DNA from: Parcubacteria group bacterium Greene1014_15
Lineage (GTDB): Bacteria > Patescibacteriota > Minisyncoccia > Phycocordibacterales > VMGT01
DNA length: 48,283 bases
Direction of reading: 5' to 3'
Assembly (NCBI GenBank): GCA_007376725.1
Contig: VMGT01000020.1
Location: forward strand, 1 to 48,283
Positions 7,847 through 15,296 of the stretch are shown here, in pieces. The translations under genes and the position numbers were made by a program. Every line of letters starts with the position of its first letter. The stretch's first letter is position 1. The notes beneath the pieces were generated by a model that was given only the letters and a program-made list of their open reading frames with translations, made no database searches and was not told where the DNA came from.

Positions 7847-9076
7847 ATGAGATACATACTGATTATGCGCGCACTGCATCATCATGCCATCTATGAACGC
7901 TTCCATGCCCTTGTCGCATTGAATTTTCTCTTTGGTATTGTCTACGGCATCTTCTCACTCTCGCTTCCTATTCTTGCAGAAAGTATATTTGGCAATGTTG
8001 TCGTTATCGGATTTGTTTTTGCTCTTCCTGCGCTTTTCGGTATCGTGCTCGATATTCCACTTGGCGCTTTTGCGAACCGCTTCGGGAGAAGGCGCACCAT
8101 TTTTTACGCAGGTCTCTTGCTCTGCCTTTCAGCATTTTTTTTCCTGCAATTTCATCATCCTCTCATATTTCTTTTAACACTCCTTTTTTACGAAGTTGCC
8201 GGACAAGCGTGTATCATTCCCGCGGACGCGGAGCTTATGGCCCTCTCTCCGAGAACTCGATCAGGTAAATTTAATGGTCTCTACGAAGCATTCCATAATC
8301 TCGGCTATACAATCGGTCCTCTTATTGCAGGTATTCTTCTCGCAGCAAAATCTCCGGGTGCGCTCTGGTTCGCCTTTGGAGGAGCTGCATGCATGATGCT
8401 TATTTCCGCACTTCTTCTGCCAAAGGAACGTATGGGGAAATCATTCAGGTCGTCAGTTGAAGCCCTTTGGCGGCGCGATAAGGTGTTTCGCTCCGGCTTT
8501 CGTGAATTTAGGACTCTTGGTTTTCTTGGCAGCTATCTCGCATTTCTTTTTTTTGTATCCGCCCTCCATTGGGGTTTCAATTCAATCCTCGAACCACTCT
8601 ATGCGATTAAGCTCGGTCTACCAAACACAGTACTCGGCCTTATCTTCGCCGGTTTTACACTTCCCTTTATCGTCGTCAGTATCGTTGCCGGGCAATTCGT
8701 CGATCACGGAAAAACAAAACGTGTTACACTCGCCGGACTCTTCTTTATGGCAATATCTACCTGTGGTTTCGGAATCACGCAAGAGCCAATCATGCTCTTT
8801 TTGTTTTCGCTCTTGCATGGTATCGGACAGGCGCTCTTCCTCACCGCCCTCATGAGCATGTTTGACATCCTCTCTGCGTACCACACAAAAGAAAGAATTT
8901 CCGGCATCAAAATATTCGCCGAGAGTGCGGGATATTTCGTTGGCCCACTTATGGCCGGTCTTGCTGCAGGCTTCATCGGATTTTCGAGTACATTCGTAAC
9001 ACTTGGTCTTCTTACCCTCGTATTCGCAGGAGTAACCCTCTTTGTTAACTTTGAAACACAAAATAAGACCGCGTGA
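7847..9076 (+). CDS. major facilitator superfamily transporter
   Basis: About 409 residues and roughly twelve hydrophobic segments. The MFS loop 2-3 signature appears as GAFANRFGRRRT near residues 70-81, and the equivalent second-half loop as GQFVDHGKTKRV near 286-297, so the two six-helix halves are both present. Helix 5 carries NLGYTIGPLIAG, like motif C of antiporters, which suggests efflux; the substrate cannot be told. ATG 7847 is chosen because upstream codons fall in a terminator stem; ATG 7865 is a possible alternative. Its stop codon lies in the loop of the hairpin at 9065-9085. Confidence 0.9.
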   Translation: MRYILIMRALHHHAIYERFHALVALNFLFGIVYGIFSLSLPILAESIFGNVVVIGFVFALPALFGIVLDIPLGAFANRFGRRRTIFYAGLLLCLSAFFFLQFHHPLIFLLTLLFYEVAGQACIIPADAELMALSPRTRSGKFNGLYEAFHNLGYTIGPLIAGILLAAKSPGALWFAFGGAACMMLISALLLPKERMGKSFRSSVEALWRRDKVFRSGFREFRTLGFLGSYLAFLFFVSALHWGFNSILEPLYAIKLGLPNTVLGLIFAGFTLPFIVVSIVAGQFVDHGKTKRVTLAGLFFMAISTCGFGITQEPIMLFLFSLLHGIGQALFLTALMSMFDILSAYHTKERISGIKIFAESAGYFVGPLMAGLAAGFIGFSSTFVTLGLLTLVFAGVTLFVNFETQNKTA

Positions 9077-9085
9077 TGCGGTCTT
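9065..9085 (+). terminator. hairpin at the end of the MFS gene
   Basis: AAGACCGC and GCGGTCTT pair around a five-base loop containing the TGA stop codon. There is no U-run, so termination is likely but not certain. An inverted-repeat element begins at once. Confidence 0.55.
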
Positions 9086-9446
9086 AGGCCTCGTTGATCA
9101 GCAATTCCCCAACTTCCAAATAATGGCTTAAAATAACGAGTTTTTGGCACTCCATTCGTAGATTTTTGTTAAAAATTTGCCTAAAATAGAGCACTTTTTA
9201 CTACAAGAAACTCCGATTTCATGGCTTTACTTCGAACTATCTGAAAAATTACAACACAGAATTCTTAAGACTGTCGAAGTTGGGGAATTGCTGCTCGTTG
9301 ATTAATAACTTGACATGATTCGGTTTCAGATTTCCGTAAGATTTCATTTTTTCGATTGAACAAATCTTGAGGCGTAGCAAGCTACGATGAAAGAAAGATT
9401 GCGGAAATATGGAAGCGAAACGGGCAAGTTATTCATCAACGAGGCC
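9086..9446. mobile_element. inverted-repeat element B, interrupted by element A
   Basis: AGGCCTCGTTGAT at 9086-9098 is complementary to the right end (9434-9446). After the insert at 9099-9302 the left arm resumes as TAATAACTTG (9303-9312), pairing with CAAGTTATTC at 9425-9434. Without the insert the element is about 158 bp. Its core (about 9330-9420) is nearly identical to the core of the element at 24771-24939, in opposite orientation, including a GGCGTAGC..GCTACG hairpin, although the outer arms differ. The right end touches the stop codon of the gene at 9447. Confidence 0.7.
9099..9293. mobile_element. 195-bp inverted-repeat element A with 9-bp target duplication
   Basis: CAGCAATTCCCCAACTTC (9099-9116) and its exact complement (9276-9293) bound A/T-rich sequence without a gene. 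CTCGTTGAT occurs directly on both sides (9090-9098 and 9294-9302), the signature of a 9-bp target-site duplication inside the left arm of element B. Confidence 0.75.
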
Positions 9447-9908
9447 TTACCCTACTTTATGCAGCATCACGTGTTCTCCATCCGGAACACAGAGATACCC
9501 TACTTCAATTTTAAGAGCGGGCCACAAAGATGCAAGTGTGTCGCGTGCCTCGGCAAGCAAATCCTCATGAAAGACGGTCTCGGCAGAAGCTTCTTCTGCG
9601 CCAAATGTTCTACCAATCGCTTTGAGCGCTCCGCAATTCTGATGTGAAAGCGCAATAATAGATTCCACATGATGCAGATCTATAGCAACTTCAAGGGCAC
9701 GGCGCATTGCATCTTTGTGGTCTTGCGCAAATGCGTATTGCGTCACATTTTGAGCTCCTCCCGGAAGAGCGATTACATCATATTCATTATCGTGCAGATT
9801 ATACGCCTCCTTAAGCGCATGAGACAAGCGCGCGCATCCAAAACGAAAGTCGATACAAGCAAGCACAACAGCCTTGCATGTATGCTGCGAAAGAATGCCC
9901 TCTCTCAT
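9447..9908 (-). CDS. beta-carbonic-anhydrase-like protein
   Basis: 153 residues. It has the canonical zinc/catalytic pairs of the beta class: C18-x-D20-x-R22 (ACIDFRF) and H89-x-x-C92 (SHQNCG). It is shorter than most carbonic anhydrases (about 190-220) and lacks an obvious N-terminal arm; such short forms are common in poorly characterised branches. ATG 9908 is six bases past the atpE stop, so the gene is translationally coupled to the F0 genes. The product would interconvert CO2 and bicarbonate or bind a similar ligand. The stop codon TAA coincides with the edge of element B. Confidence 0.75.
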   Translation of the reverse strand: MREGILSQHTCKAVVLACIDFRFGCARLSHALKEAYNLHDNEYDVIALPGGAQNVTQYAFAQDHKDAMRRALEVAIDLHHVESIIALSHQNCGALKAIGRTFGAEEASAETVFHEDLLAEARDTLASLWPALKIEVGYLCVPDGEHVMLHKVG

Positions 9909-9913
9909 ACCAT

Positions 9914-10138
9914 TTACACGAATTTAATAATGAGCGCTGTAACAAGCGCGTAGATCGCAATAGCTTCGGCAAATGCGATCGAGAGTGTCATCGCGGTCTG
10001 AATACTATTTGATGCTTCTGGATTTCTACCCATGGCCTCAAGCCCGCGGGACCCAATCCACCCAATGGCAAACGCCGGACCAATCGTCCCAAGCGACATA
10101 ATAATCGCCATCGCAAATTCCTTGCTGATTTCCATCAT
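9914..10138 (-). CDS. atpE: ATP synthase F0 subunit c
   Basis: 74 residues forming a two-helix hairpin: helix 1 with the glycine-rich GPAFAIGWIG, the polar loop RNPEA, and helix 2 with the ion-binding carboxylate in AFAEAIAIYALV. The surroundings of the Glu lack the residues typical of sodium-binding rings, so a proton-coupled ring is more likely. Follows atpB by 76 bases. The usual next genes (atpF, atpH, atpA...) are not here; a carbonic-anhydrase-like gene follows instead. Confidence 0.93.
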   Translation of the reverse strand: MMEISKEFAMAIIMSLGTIGPAFAIGWIGSRGLEAMGRNPEASNSIQTAMTLSIAFAEAIAIYALVTALIIKFV

Positions 10139-10214
10139 ACTACTATGTATTAATTACCTTTTATAACAACATACTACAATATAACATCTTGCGGTACAAG
10201 TGAGCGAGTTCAAG

Positions 10215-10958
10215 TCAATGATGCTCGGCAGTAGCGATTTTGATGAATATCGCCGTAAGCATGGTAAACACAAGCGCCTGGATAAACCCAACGAAAATTT
10301 CAAGAAAGAGAAATGGAATGGGACCCACATACGGGAGAAGAAAACTCACGATCATGAGCAGAACTTCGCCTGCAAAAACATTTCCAAAAAGACGGAAGGA
10401 AAATGAAATCGTTTTCGACACTTCAGAAAATAATTCGAGAATACCGATAAAAAAATCGATTGGACTCTTAAAGTTCAAAAATTTCGCCGTATGTTTCCAT
10501 GCGCCGAGAGCGACAATGCCGAACCATTGCACGGCGGTAATTGAGACAAACGCGAGCGCAAGCGTGAAATTAATATCGCTCGCGCTTGATCGAAAGAACG
10601 GTACGAATACGCGAACTCCTTCATGCCCTTCGTGGAACATGCCAAGCGCAGGCAACAGAGGAGCAATGCCAAACCAATTCGCTGTAATGATAAAAACAAA
10701 GATTGTCGCAAGAAAAGGAAAATATTTCTCTGCAATTTCCCGGCCGCCGAACATAGGCGCAAGCAACCCTAAAATTCCTTCGTAGACCACTTCGGCGCCA
10801 TTTTGAAACCCGGACGGCGCAAGTTTCAGGCGACGAATAAAAACTATGCTTATAATTGCAAGAAATGCCATAACAAACCACGTCATGACAAGCGTGTTCG
10901 TTACATGAAAGCCACCAATAGAAAACAGCTCTTCCGCGGATATTGAAATTTCATGCAT
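10215..10958 (-). CDS. atpB: ATP synthase F0 subunit a
   Basis: About 247 residues with five to six membrane helices. The essential arginine lies in the conserved helix as SKTISFSFRLFGNVFAGE, and the last helix has the family pattern (GFIQALVFTMLTAIFI). It forms the ion half-channels against the c ring. ATG 10958 (MHEISIS) is chosen; an in-frame upstream start at 10976 is less likely. TTGACA on the minus strand (11012-11017) is a possible -35 element upstream, but its -10 partner is unclear. No atpI lies upstream. Confidence 0.92.
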   Translation of the reverse strand: MHEISISAEELFSIGGFHVTNTLVMTWFVMAFLAIISIVFIRRLKLAPSGFQNGAEVVYEGILGLLAPMFGGREIAEKYFPFLATIFVFIITANWFGIAPLLPALGMFHEGHEGVRVFVPFFRSSASDINFTLALAFVSITAVQWFGIVALGAWKHTAKFLNFKSPIDFFIGILELFSEVSKTISFSFRLFGNVFAGEVLLMIVSFLLPYVGPIPFLFLEIFVGFIQALVFTMLTAIFIKIATAEHH

Positions 10959-11073
10959 GGTCTCACTATATACCAAAATAGCACTTTATACAAAATACGA
11001 AAATTGGAGTTTGTCAATATTGCGCAACTGCTTCTAGTTTCAAAAAGATTTTTTGAAATGTGGATAACTTTTT

Positions 11074-11101
11074 TTGATGCAGACATAAAGCGCACTACAA
11101 T
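11074..11101 (+). promoter_or_regulatory. probable promoter for the small membrane protein
   Basis: TTGATG (11074-11079), 16-base spacer, TACAAT (11096-11101). The leader then contains a TGCAGAG/CTCTGCA hairpin (about 11113-11132) just before the ribosome binding site. Confidence 0.55.
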
Positions 11102-11161
11102 CTACTCCAGGTCTGCAGAGTTGTTGCTCTGCAAATAAAACCCCGAAGGAGGTGATTGCTA

Positions 11162-11392
11162 ATGTTAGTAGGTGTAATAGTACAGGCACTGCTCGGACTC
11201 TTTCTTCTTGGGTCCGCTCTTCTGGTCTGGAACAAAGTGTATACTCTTTTCCAGAGTGCTGATACTACCATGGACGCTTATCTCCCCGTTTTTCTGGGGG
11301 GCGTCGTGTTCCTTCTGGCAAGCGGGCTCATTTACCAGATGGGTACCGGCGTGGTCGCCACGATCGTCAAATCTGTAGGAGCAGGTGGATAA
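11162..11392 (+). CDS. small two-helix membrane protein
   Basis: 76 residues. Two hydrophobic helices (about residues 2-24 and 40-62) are joined by a short loop (NKVYTLFQSADTTMDAYL). A near-perfect Shine-Dalgarno (AAGGAGGT, 11146-11153) sits 8 bases before ATG 11162, among the strongest in the window, so it is probably highly translated. It stands alone, with its own promoter and terminator, divergent from atpB. I do not recognise a family; the shape would fit a small stress or envelope protein, or a holin-like one. Confidence 0.75.
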   Translation: MLVGVIVQALLGLFLLGSALLVWNKVYTLFQSADTTMDAYLPVFLGGVVFLLASGLIYQMGTGVVATIVKSVGAGG

Positions 11393-11415
11393 CCAGTGAT
11401 TTGTTCTGAAAATTC

Positions 11416-11508
11416 ATTTATTCTATAATTGTTTAGAATAAATACTGGCATCATCCCCTAAACTACAAACCCCCCGACTCTCGCACGAGAGCCGGGGATT
11501 TCTTTTTT
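11416..11508 (+). terminator. hairpin plus rho-independent terminator
   Basis: ATTTATTCTA (11416-11425) pairs perfectly with TAGAATAAAT (11434-11443). The terminator proper is CCCCG..CTCTCG/CGAGAG..CGGGG at 11472-11497, followed by ATTTCTTTTTT. The first hairpin may protect the 3' end or mark a processed small RNA. Confidence 0.8.
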
Positions 11509-11518
11509 GTCCTGCGCG

Positions 11519-12220
11519 TTATACAGAACAATTTGTTTGAATTAAGCGGATCCAGGGAAGATGCGAAGGACGATTGAGTATTTCCGGCTCTCGTACGGAG
11601 ATATCATCCCAGAACACCTGCAACGCTAGCCGAGACGCTACGAAATAATCACCCTTGAGTTCCTTCATGGCATCCCAGTAGTTTCTTTTGTTGTTATTCG
11701 TAATAACAAATCCAGATGTATCTGAAAGAAGTTCCCGCAGACGCTCTGCATTAACAGCAAGTTTGCGTGCATCGTACACATCTACATCAGATGCATCAAT
11801 CATAACCAAGCCCGTGAGCATGCCGAGCGCCCCTTTCGGTATTTCAACATAACGCTCGGGTATGCTGCATGCAGTTGCTGTGAGCGCCTCAACACGCCAT
11901 CCTTTGATGCCATGATTCTCCACAACCGTAAGCGTCTGGAACAGTTTTTGTAATCTTGATACAGAGGAAACATGTTCCCTTAAAAATTGCTCAAATTTTT
12001 GGAGCCATGTGAGAAAGGATTGCATATTCAAAGGATCAGGATTATCCTTCAGTTTGCTTTCTCCGATCTTCTCTCCAAGCAACAGTTTTAGATCGCTTGC
12101 ATGCGCCGAAAACATTTGCAAACACTCAACAGAGCTTTTCTGTAGAAGTGCAGTGATTTCCCGTTGTTCGAATAGTCCACTCAACTCCCCGCGAACGTCC
12201 TTGAGAAACGATTCGTCCAT
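11519..12220 (-). CDS. hypothetical soluble protein
   Basis: 233 residues; good GGAGG ribosome binding site before ATG 12220. Mostly alpha-helical and soluble; no signal peptide or membrane helix. Residues 30-90 resemble a helical bundle; a beta-rich stretch (GMLTGLVMIDASDVDVYDA) sits in the middle. It has no motif that I can assign. It stands alone; its 3' end converges on the terminator of the small membrane protein. Confidence 0.75.
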   Translation of the reverse strand: MDESFLKDVRGELSGLFEQREITALLQKSSVECLQMFSAHASDLKLLLGEKIGESKLKDNPDPLNMQSFLTWLQKFEQFLREHVSSVSRLQKLFQTLTVVENHGIKGWRVEALTATACSIPERYVEIPKGALGMLTGLVMIDASDVDVYDARKLAVNAERLRELLSDTSGFVITNNNKRNYWDAMKELKGDYFVASRLALQVFWDDISVREPEILNRPSHLPWIRLIQTNCSV

Positions 12221-12337
12221 ACCTATCCTCCGTAGATATATTGTTCACATCTCACACCATAAAATCACAAAATGAAGCTGCTGTCCATTTAAGGCACTGT
12301 AACAAAAAACGTATTGTAGTAGAATTGGATACATATC

Positions 12338-12470
12338 TAGGACTTACGCATGTGAGCGTCTTTGCGAGGTACTCCGAAGCAATCTAGAATTCGTGAGGTC
12401 TAAGAGTAAGCCTGGATTACTTCGCGCAAAGCGCTCGCAATGACGAAAAGAGTGATTTGCGTAGGTCCTA
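12338..12470. mobile_element. 133-bp CTTACGCA-type inverted-repeat element
   Basis: TAGGACTTACGCA at 12338-12350 and TGCGTAGGTCCTA at 12458-12470 pair with one mismatch. The interior has a second hairpin of the GCGAGG...GAAGCAATCTAG / CTGGATTACTTCG...CTCGCAATGACG type, the same internal hairpin as in the element at 34273-34429. No clear target duplication. 12221-12337 otherwise holds only upstream sequence of the minus-strand gene. Confidence 0.7.
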
Positions 12471-12487
12471 ATATTGTCTACATGCTC

Positions 12488-12934
12488 ATGAAAATATTTT
12501 TTCTTGTATTCATCGTCGCTCTCGCGCTTAGTCTCGTCTGGGAGCATCTCCATTTCCCCCTCTATGACTGTTCGGCAGGATGCAGTGTGCGCACACTCGC
12601 TCTCTTCCCTTCTGTTCCCTTGCTCGTCAAAGCAAGTGTCTTTGACGCCTTTTTTATTACACTTCTCTATTGCTTGATAAGCATAGTTCACCAAAATAGA
12701 AACTGGGTGCGGTGGTGGAACTTGGGCGACACGCTTCTCATTCTCGGCATCGGTTTTTCCGCCACCGCACTTCTCGAACACAATGCACTGGCTCTCCACA
12801 AATGGGCCTATACGACAGCCATGCCAATCGTCCCCTTTCTCGACATCGGCCTTTCACCATTTGTGCAGCTTGCTCTTCTAGCGCTTACCACCTACACCAT
12901 CGTCGAGAAATTGGAAACATTTTTTTCTAATTAA
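12488..12934 (+). CDS. hypothetical membrane protein, about four helices
   Basis: About 148 residues from ATG 12488 (ATG 12482 is also possible). The N-terminal hydrophobic segment (KIFFLVFIVALALSLVW) may be a signal anchor. A short loop holds WEHLHFPLYDC with another Cys nearby; further helices follow at about 50-70, 85-100 and 120-140. The conserved-looking HKWAYTTAMPIVPFLDIGLSP loop suggests a real, constrained family, but I cannot name it. No Shine-Dalgarno is seen; the start lies 17 bases beyond the 12338-12470 element, which may supply its leader. Confidence 0.7.
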   Translation: MKIFFLVFIVALALSLVWEHLHFPLYDCSAGCSVRTLALFPSVPLLVKASVFDAFFITLLYCLISIVHQNRNWVRWWNLGDTLLILGIGFSATALLEHNALALHKWAYTTAMPIVPFLDIGLSPFVQLALLALTTYTIVEKLETFFSN

Positions 12935-12940
12935 CAATAT

Positions 12941-12968
12941 CGTCCTGCTGAAAAATTTCAGCAGGACG
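12941..12968. terminator. bidirectional hairpin between convergent genes
   Basis: CGTCCTGCTGAAA and TTTCAGCAGGACG are perfect 13-base arms; A/T-rich sequence follows on both strands. It probably serves both flanking membrane-protein genes. Confidence 0.65.
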
Positions 12969-12984
12969 ATATATATCTCATGTT

Positions 12985-13254
12985 CTACGATGACTTGCAC
13001 GATGCCCTATAGACAAAATAAATACCATAGGTGCTAAGACTTCCAACACCCATAACAACATACGGTATCACACCTAGATGAATATAGGCGAGTGCTGCGA
13101 TAATGTACAGAACGGCAGCTATTTGTGATATCGCAAAATTCTGGATCGAAGGGCGTTTTGGCACCACTCCACAGAATGCGGCAGCCACAGCAATACCAAA
13201 AAACCCGCCGGACATTCCGGCAATAACAAAAGTAATGTACAAAACAACATCCAT
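12985..13254 (-). CDS. small membrane protein, three helices
   Basis: 89 residues with three hydrophobic segments (about 3-25, 40-58, 62-82) and a Lys/Arg-rich loop (VPKRPS) between the first two. An AGAGGATG sequence precedes the start. The glycine-rich first helix (IAGMSGGFFGIAVAAAFCG) recalls small multidrug-type or channel-like proteins, but the similarity is too weak to name. Single gene. Confidence 0.65.
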   Translation of the reverse strand: MDVVLYITFVIAGMSGGFFGIAVAAAFCGVVPKRPSIQNFAISQIAAVLYIIAALAYIHLGVIPYVVMGVGSLSTYGIYFVYRASCKSS

Positions 13255-13353
13255 CTGTAATCATCCTCTCGAGAGAAAGTTCAACAATTTTCCCACTGTT
13301 TGTTATACCATCCATACACAGAATGCGCTATCATAAAAAATGTATGAAAGAAA

Positions 13354-13380
13354 CGCGCTGCTTCATCAAGAAGCAGCGCG
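13354..13380 (-). terminator. terminator of the tldD-pmbA operon
   Basis: CGCGCTGCTTC and GAAGCAGCGCG are perfect 11-base arms. On the minus strand they follow the pmbA stop and are followed by GTTTCTTTC. Confidence 0.65.
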
Positions 13381-13390
13381 AGTTTGGTCT

Positions 13391-14713
13391 TTAGCTTTTT
13401 CCTGCAACGGTCACATCCTCAACACGGATGGACGGCACAGAAACGGCTTCCCGCATATCCCGATCGTTTGCAACGCGCATGGTCCGAAACAAATCAAGCA
13501 AGTTGCCGGCTATGGTCATCTCATCAACCGGCCTGCTTACTTTTCCGTTTTCAATGAGAAATCCTGCAGCGCCAAACGAGTAATCGCCCGTTGGAAGATC
13601 CACGCCACGACCCAAGAGATGCGTTACGAGAAGTCCTCGGGGAATATCCTCGATCAACTCATCGCGAGAAAGATCGCCATTGTCAACGATAATATTTCCT
13701 GTTTGCCCGCCGCCATGCCCGGTACAGACCACACCAAGCTTTGCAGCGCTTTTGAGGCTCGTTAGCCACGTCTTCAAAACACCGTCAACGACGATGGGCG
13801 TATACCGAGACGCCACTCCATCCTCGTCGCAGATACGCGATTTGTTCATTCGCGGCAAATGCGGGTGGTCGGCAATCTGAATCGGTTCATTGCAGATACG
13901 CTTACCAAGAAACTCCTTGAGAAACGTGTTTTCCGAGTACACATTTTCTCCCGAAATTGCGGAAAATAATGCGCTTATAATTTGCGGGGATGAGAGAATA
14001 TCGAACACGACAGGCATCCGTCCGCCTGAAACAGAACACGCGCCCCTGCGTGCGAGCGCCCGCTTTGCCGCAATGAGACCAATTTGTTCGGGTGTCCGCA
14101 AATTCGTGCGGTGCGTCGTCGTTTCTATTTTAGAACCCTCTACCATTGCTTCGCCGTCTCCCGCAACTGCTCCGGCGCCATGCATATATGACGTAGCCTC
14201 GCCTTCGAATTCAAAACCGGCGCTCGTCAAGAGAATGTCGTGCCTGTAAACTGCCGCCGAAACCGCGCCCTCAATTCGCGTAATCCCCTCCTGTGACAAT
14301 ACGGCATCTTCAAGCGCTCGCGCAGAGTCTTCGAGTTCGGCAAGCGTCGGCCGCGGCGAACGATCGTAGAGATCAAGATATGTCCGAAGCCCATCGATAT
14401 TTTTTTGCCATAGTGATTCATTCGAGAGAAATGCGTACGGGTCATCACTGCTCGCACGAGCCATCTCCACTCCCTTTTGCGCGAGCCGATCGAGCCCTGC
14501 AAGAGAAGATGTGGTAGTTGCGACCGTTGCAGTACGCAGACCAACATGTACCGCAAAAGTAAACCAACGACTGTGGGTAATTTCAGGACGGACATTCCCC
14601 TGCTCGAGAACAACACCATAAGAATGTTCTTCGCCTGCGATAACTCGCGCTCCCGTAGCGCCATGTTTTTTTGCCGCAGAAAGCAACATCTTTCCAATAT
14701 CACAAATTTCCAT
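13391..14713 (-). CDS. pmbA: TldE/PmbA, partner subunit of the TldD protease
   Basis: 440 residues, the normal length. It carries the TldD/PmbA fold but lacks the HExxxH zinc site, as expected of TldE. Family blocks seen: RMPVVFDILSSPQII, ENTFLKEFLGKRI, DEDGVASRYTPIV, GHGGGQTGNIIVDNG and GDYSFGAAGFLIENG. TldD and TldE form a heterocomplex that cleaves unfolded or modified peptides, including antitoxins and RiPP precursors. SD AAGGGAG lies 8 bases before ATG 14713. It is last in a three-gene operon after tldD and a winged-helix gene. Confidence 0.93.
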   Translation of the reverse strand: MEICDIGKMLLSAAKKHGATGARVIAGEEHSYGVVLEQGNVRPEITHSRWFTFAVHVGLRTATVATTTSSLAGLDRLAQKGVEMARASSDDPYAFLSNESLWQKNIDGLRTYLDLYDRSPRPTLAELEDSARALEDAVLSQEGITRIEGAVSAAVYRHDILLTSAGFEFEGEATSYMHGAGAVAGDGEAMVEGSKIETTTHRTNLRTPEQIGLIAAKRALARRGACSVSGGRMPVVFDILSSPQIISALFSAISGENVYSENTFLKEFLGKRICNEPIQIADHPHLPRMNKSRICDEDGVASRYTPIVVDGVLKTWLTSLKSAAKLGVVCTGHGGGQTGNIIVDNGDLSRDELIEDIPRGLLVTHLLGRGVDLPTGDYSFGAAGFLIENGKVSRPVDEMTIAGNLLDLFRTMRVANDRDMREAVSVPSIRVEDVTVAGKS

Positions 14714-14750
14714 TTTGTATCTCCCTTAGAGATGTGTGGGGAAACTCTGA

Positions 14751-15278
14751 CTATCGATTTGTAAAGTCTTTCATTTCCGGGTTTCTTCCGCTTTTCTCTG
14801 TAAGTCTCCGACCTTGCTGGGTTAATCGGTGCGGTTTATGCCGACCATCAGCACATTTCCAGTCGGACCCTTCGACGAGATGCAAATCGCGTAGCTGGGC
14901 AAGGTGCCGCGAGACGGTTGCTGGCGGGATGTGCAGTTCGTCAGCAAGATCACTGGGGAGATACTTGCCATTGTAGAGAGCTAAAAGGATGTCTATATAA
15001 CCTTCTGTTAAAATATACTTCTCAATGTCCTGTTCCCCTTCTTGCTTTCTAACAACTGCGTTGAAAGAACGAGACACTTCAAGAATGCCAGCACAAAAAC
15101 CTGCGGCGTACATATCCCCCGCGTTTCGGGAGAGATCAGCAAGTCGAGAACAGAATTCTTGCACCACCTCAACACGCCGGAGAGGAAGTTCCTCACCAAG
15201 AAGTCGTGCTGTGCGACTCAGTTCTTTTCTGTCATCTATATTTCTGTTTAGGCGATCAAAGACCCGGTCGACCCTCAC
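14751..15278 (-). CDS. winged-helix (ArsR-like) transcription regulator
   Basis: 175 residues from GTG 15278 with SD GGAG six bases upstream. The C-terminal half has a winged helix: ILLALYNGKYLPSDLADEL, recognition helix PPATVSRHLAQLRDLHLVEG, then a basic wing (KPHRLTQQGRRL). The N-terminal ~85 residues are helical with two Cys and may sense a ligand or dimerise. It sits between tldD (stop 18 bases upstream) and pmbA (start 37 bases downstream) on the same strand, so it is expressed with the protease. It may regulate the operon; there is no obvious operator to confirm this. Confidence 0.85.
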   Translation of the reverse strand: MRVDRVFDRLNRNIDDRKELSRTARLLGEELPLRRVEVVQEFCSRLADLSRNAGDMYAAGFCAGILEVSRSFNAVVRKQEGEQDIEKYILTEGYIDILLALYNGKYLPSDLADELHIPPATVSRHLAQLRDLHLVEGSDWKCADGRHKPHRLTQQGRRLTEKSGRNPEMKDFTNR

Positions 15279-15296
15279 TATTTTCTCCTTTCCTCT

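Noticed and set aside
12440-12487. Membrane protein starting at 12440
   Set aside because: The upstream codons belong to the right half of the 12338-12470 element; starts at 12482 or 12488 directly precede the hydrophobic segment.
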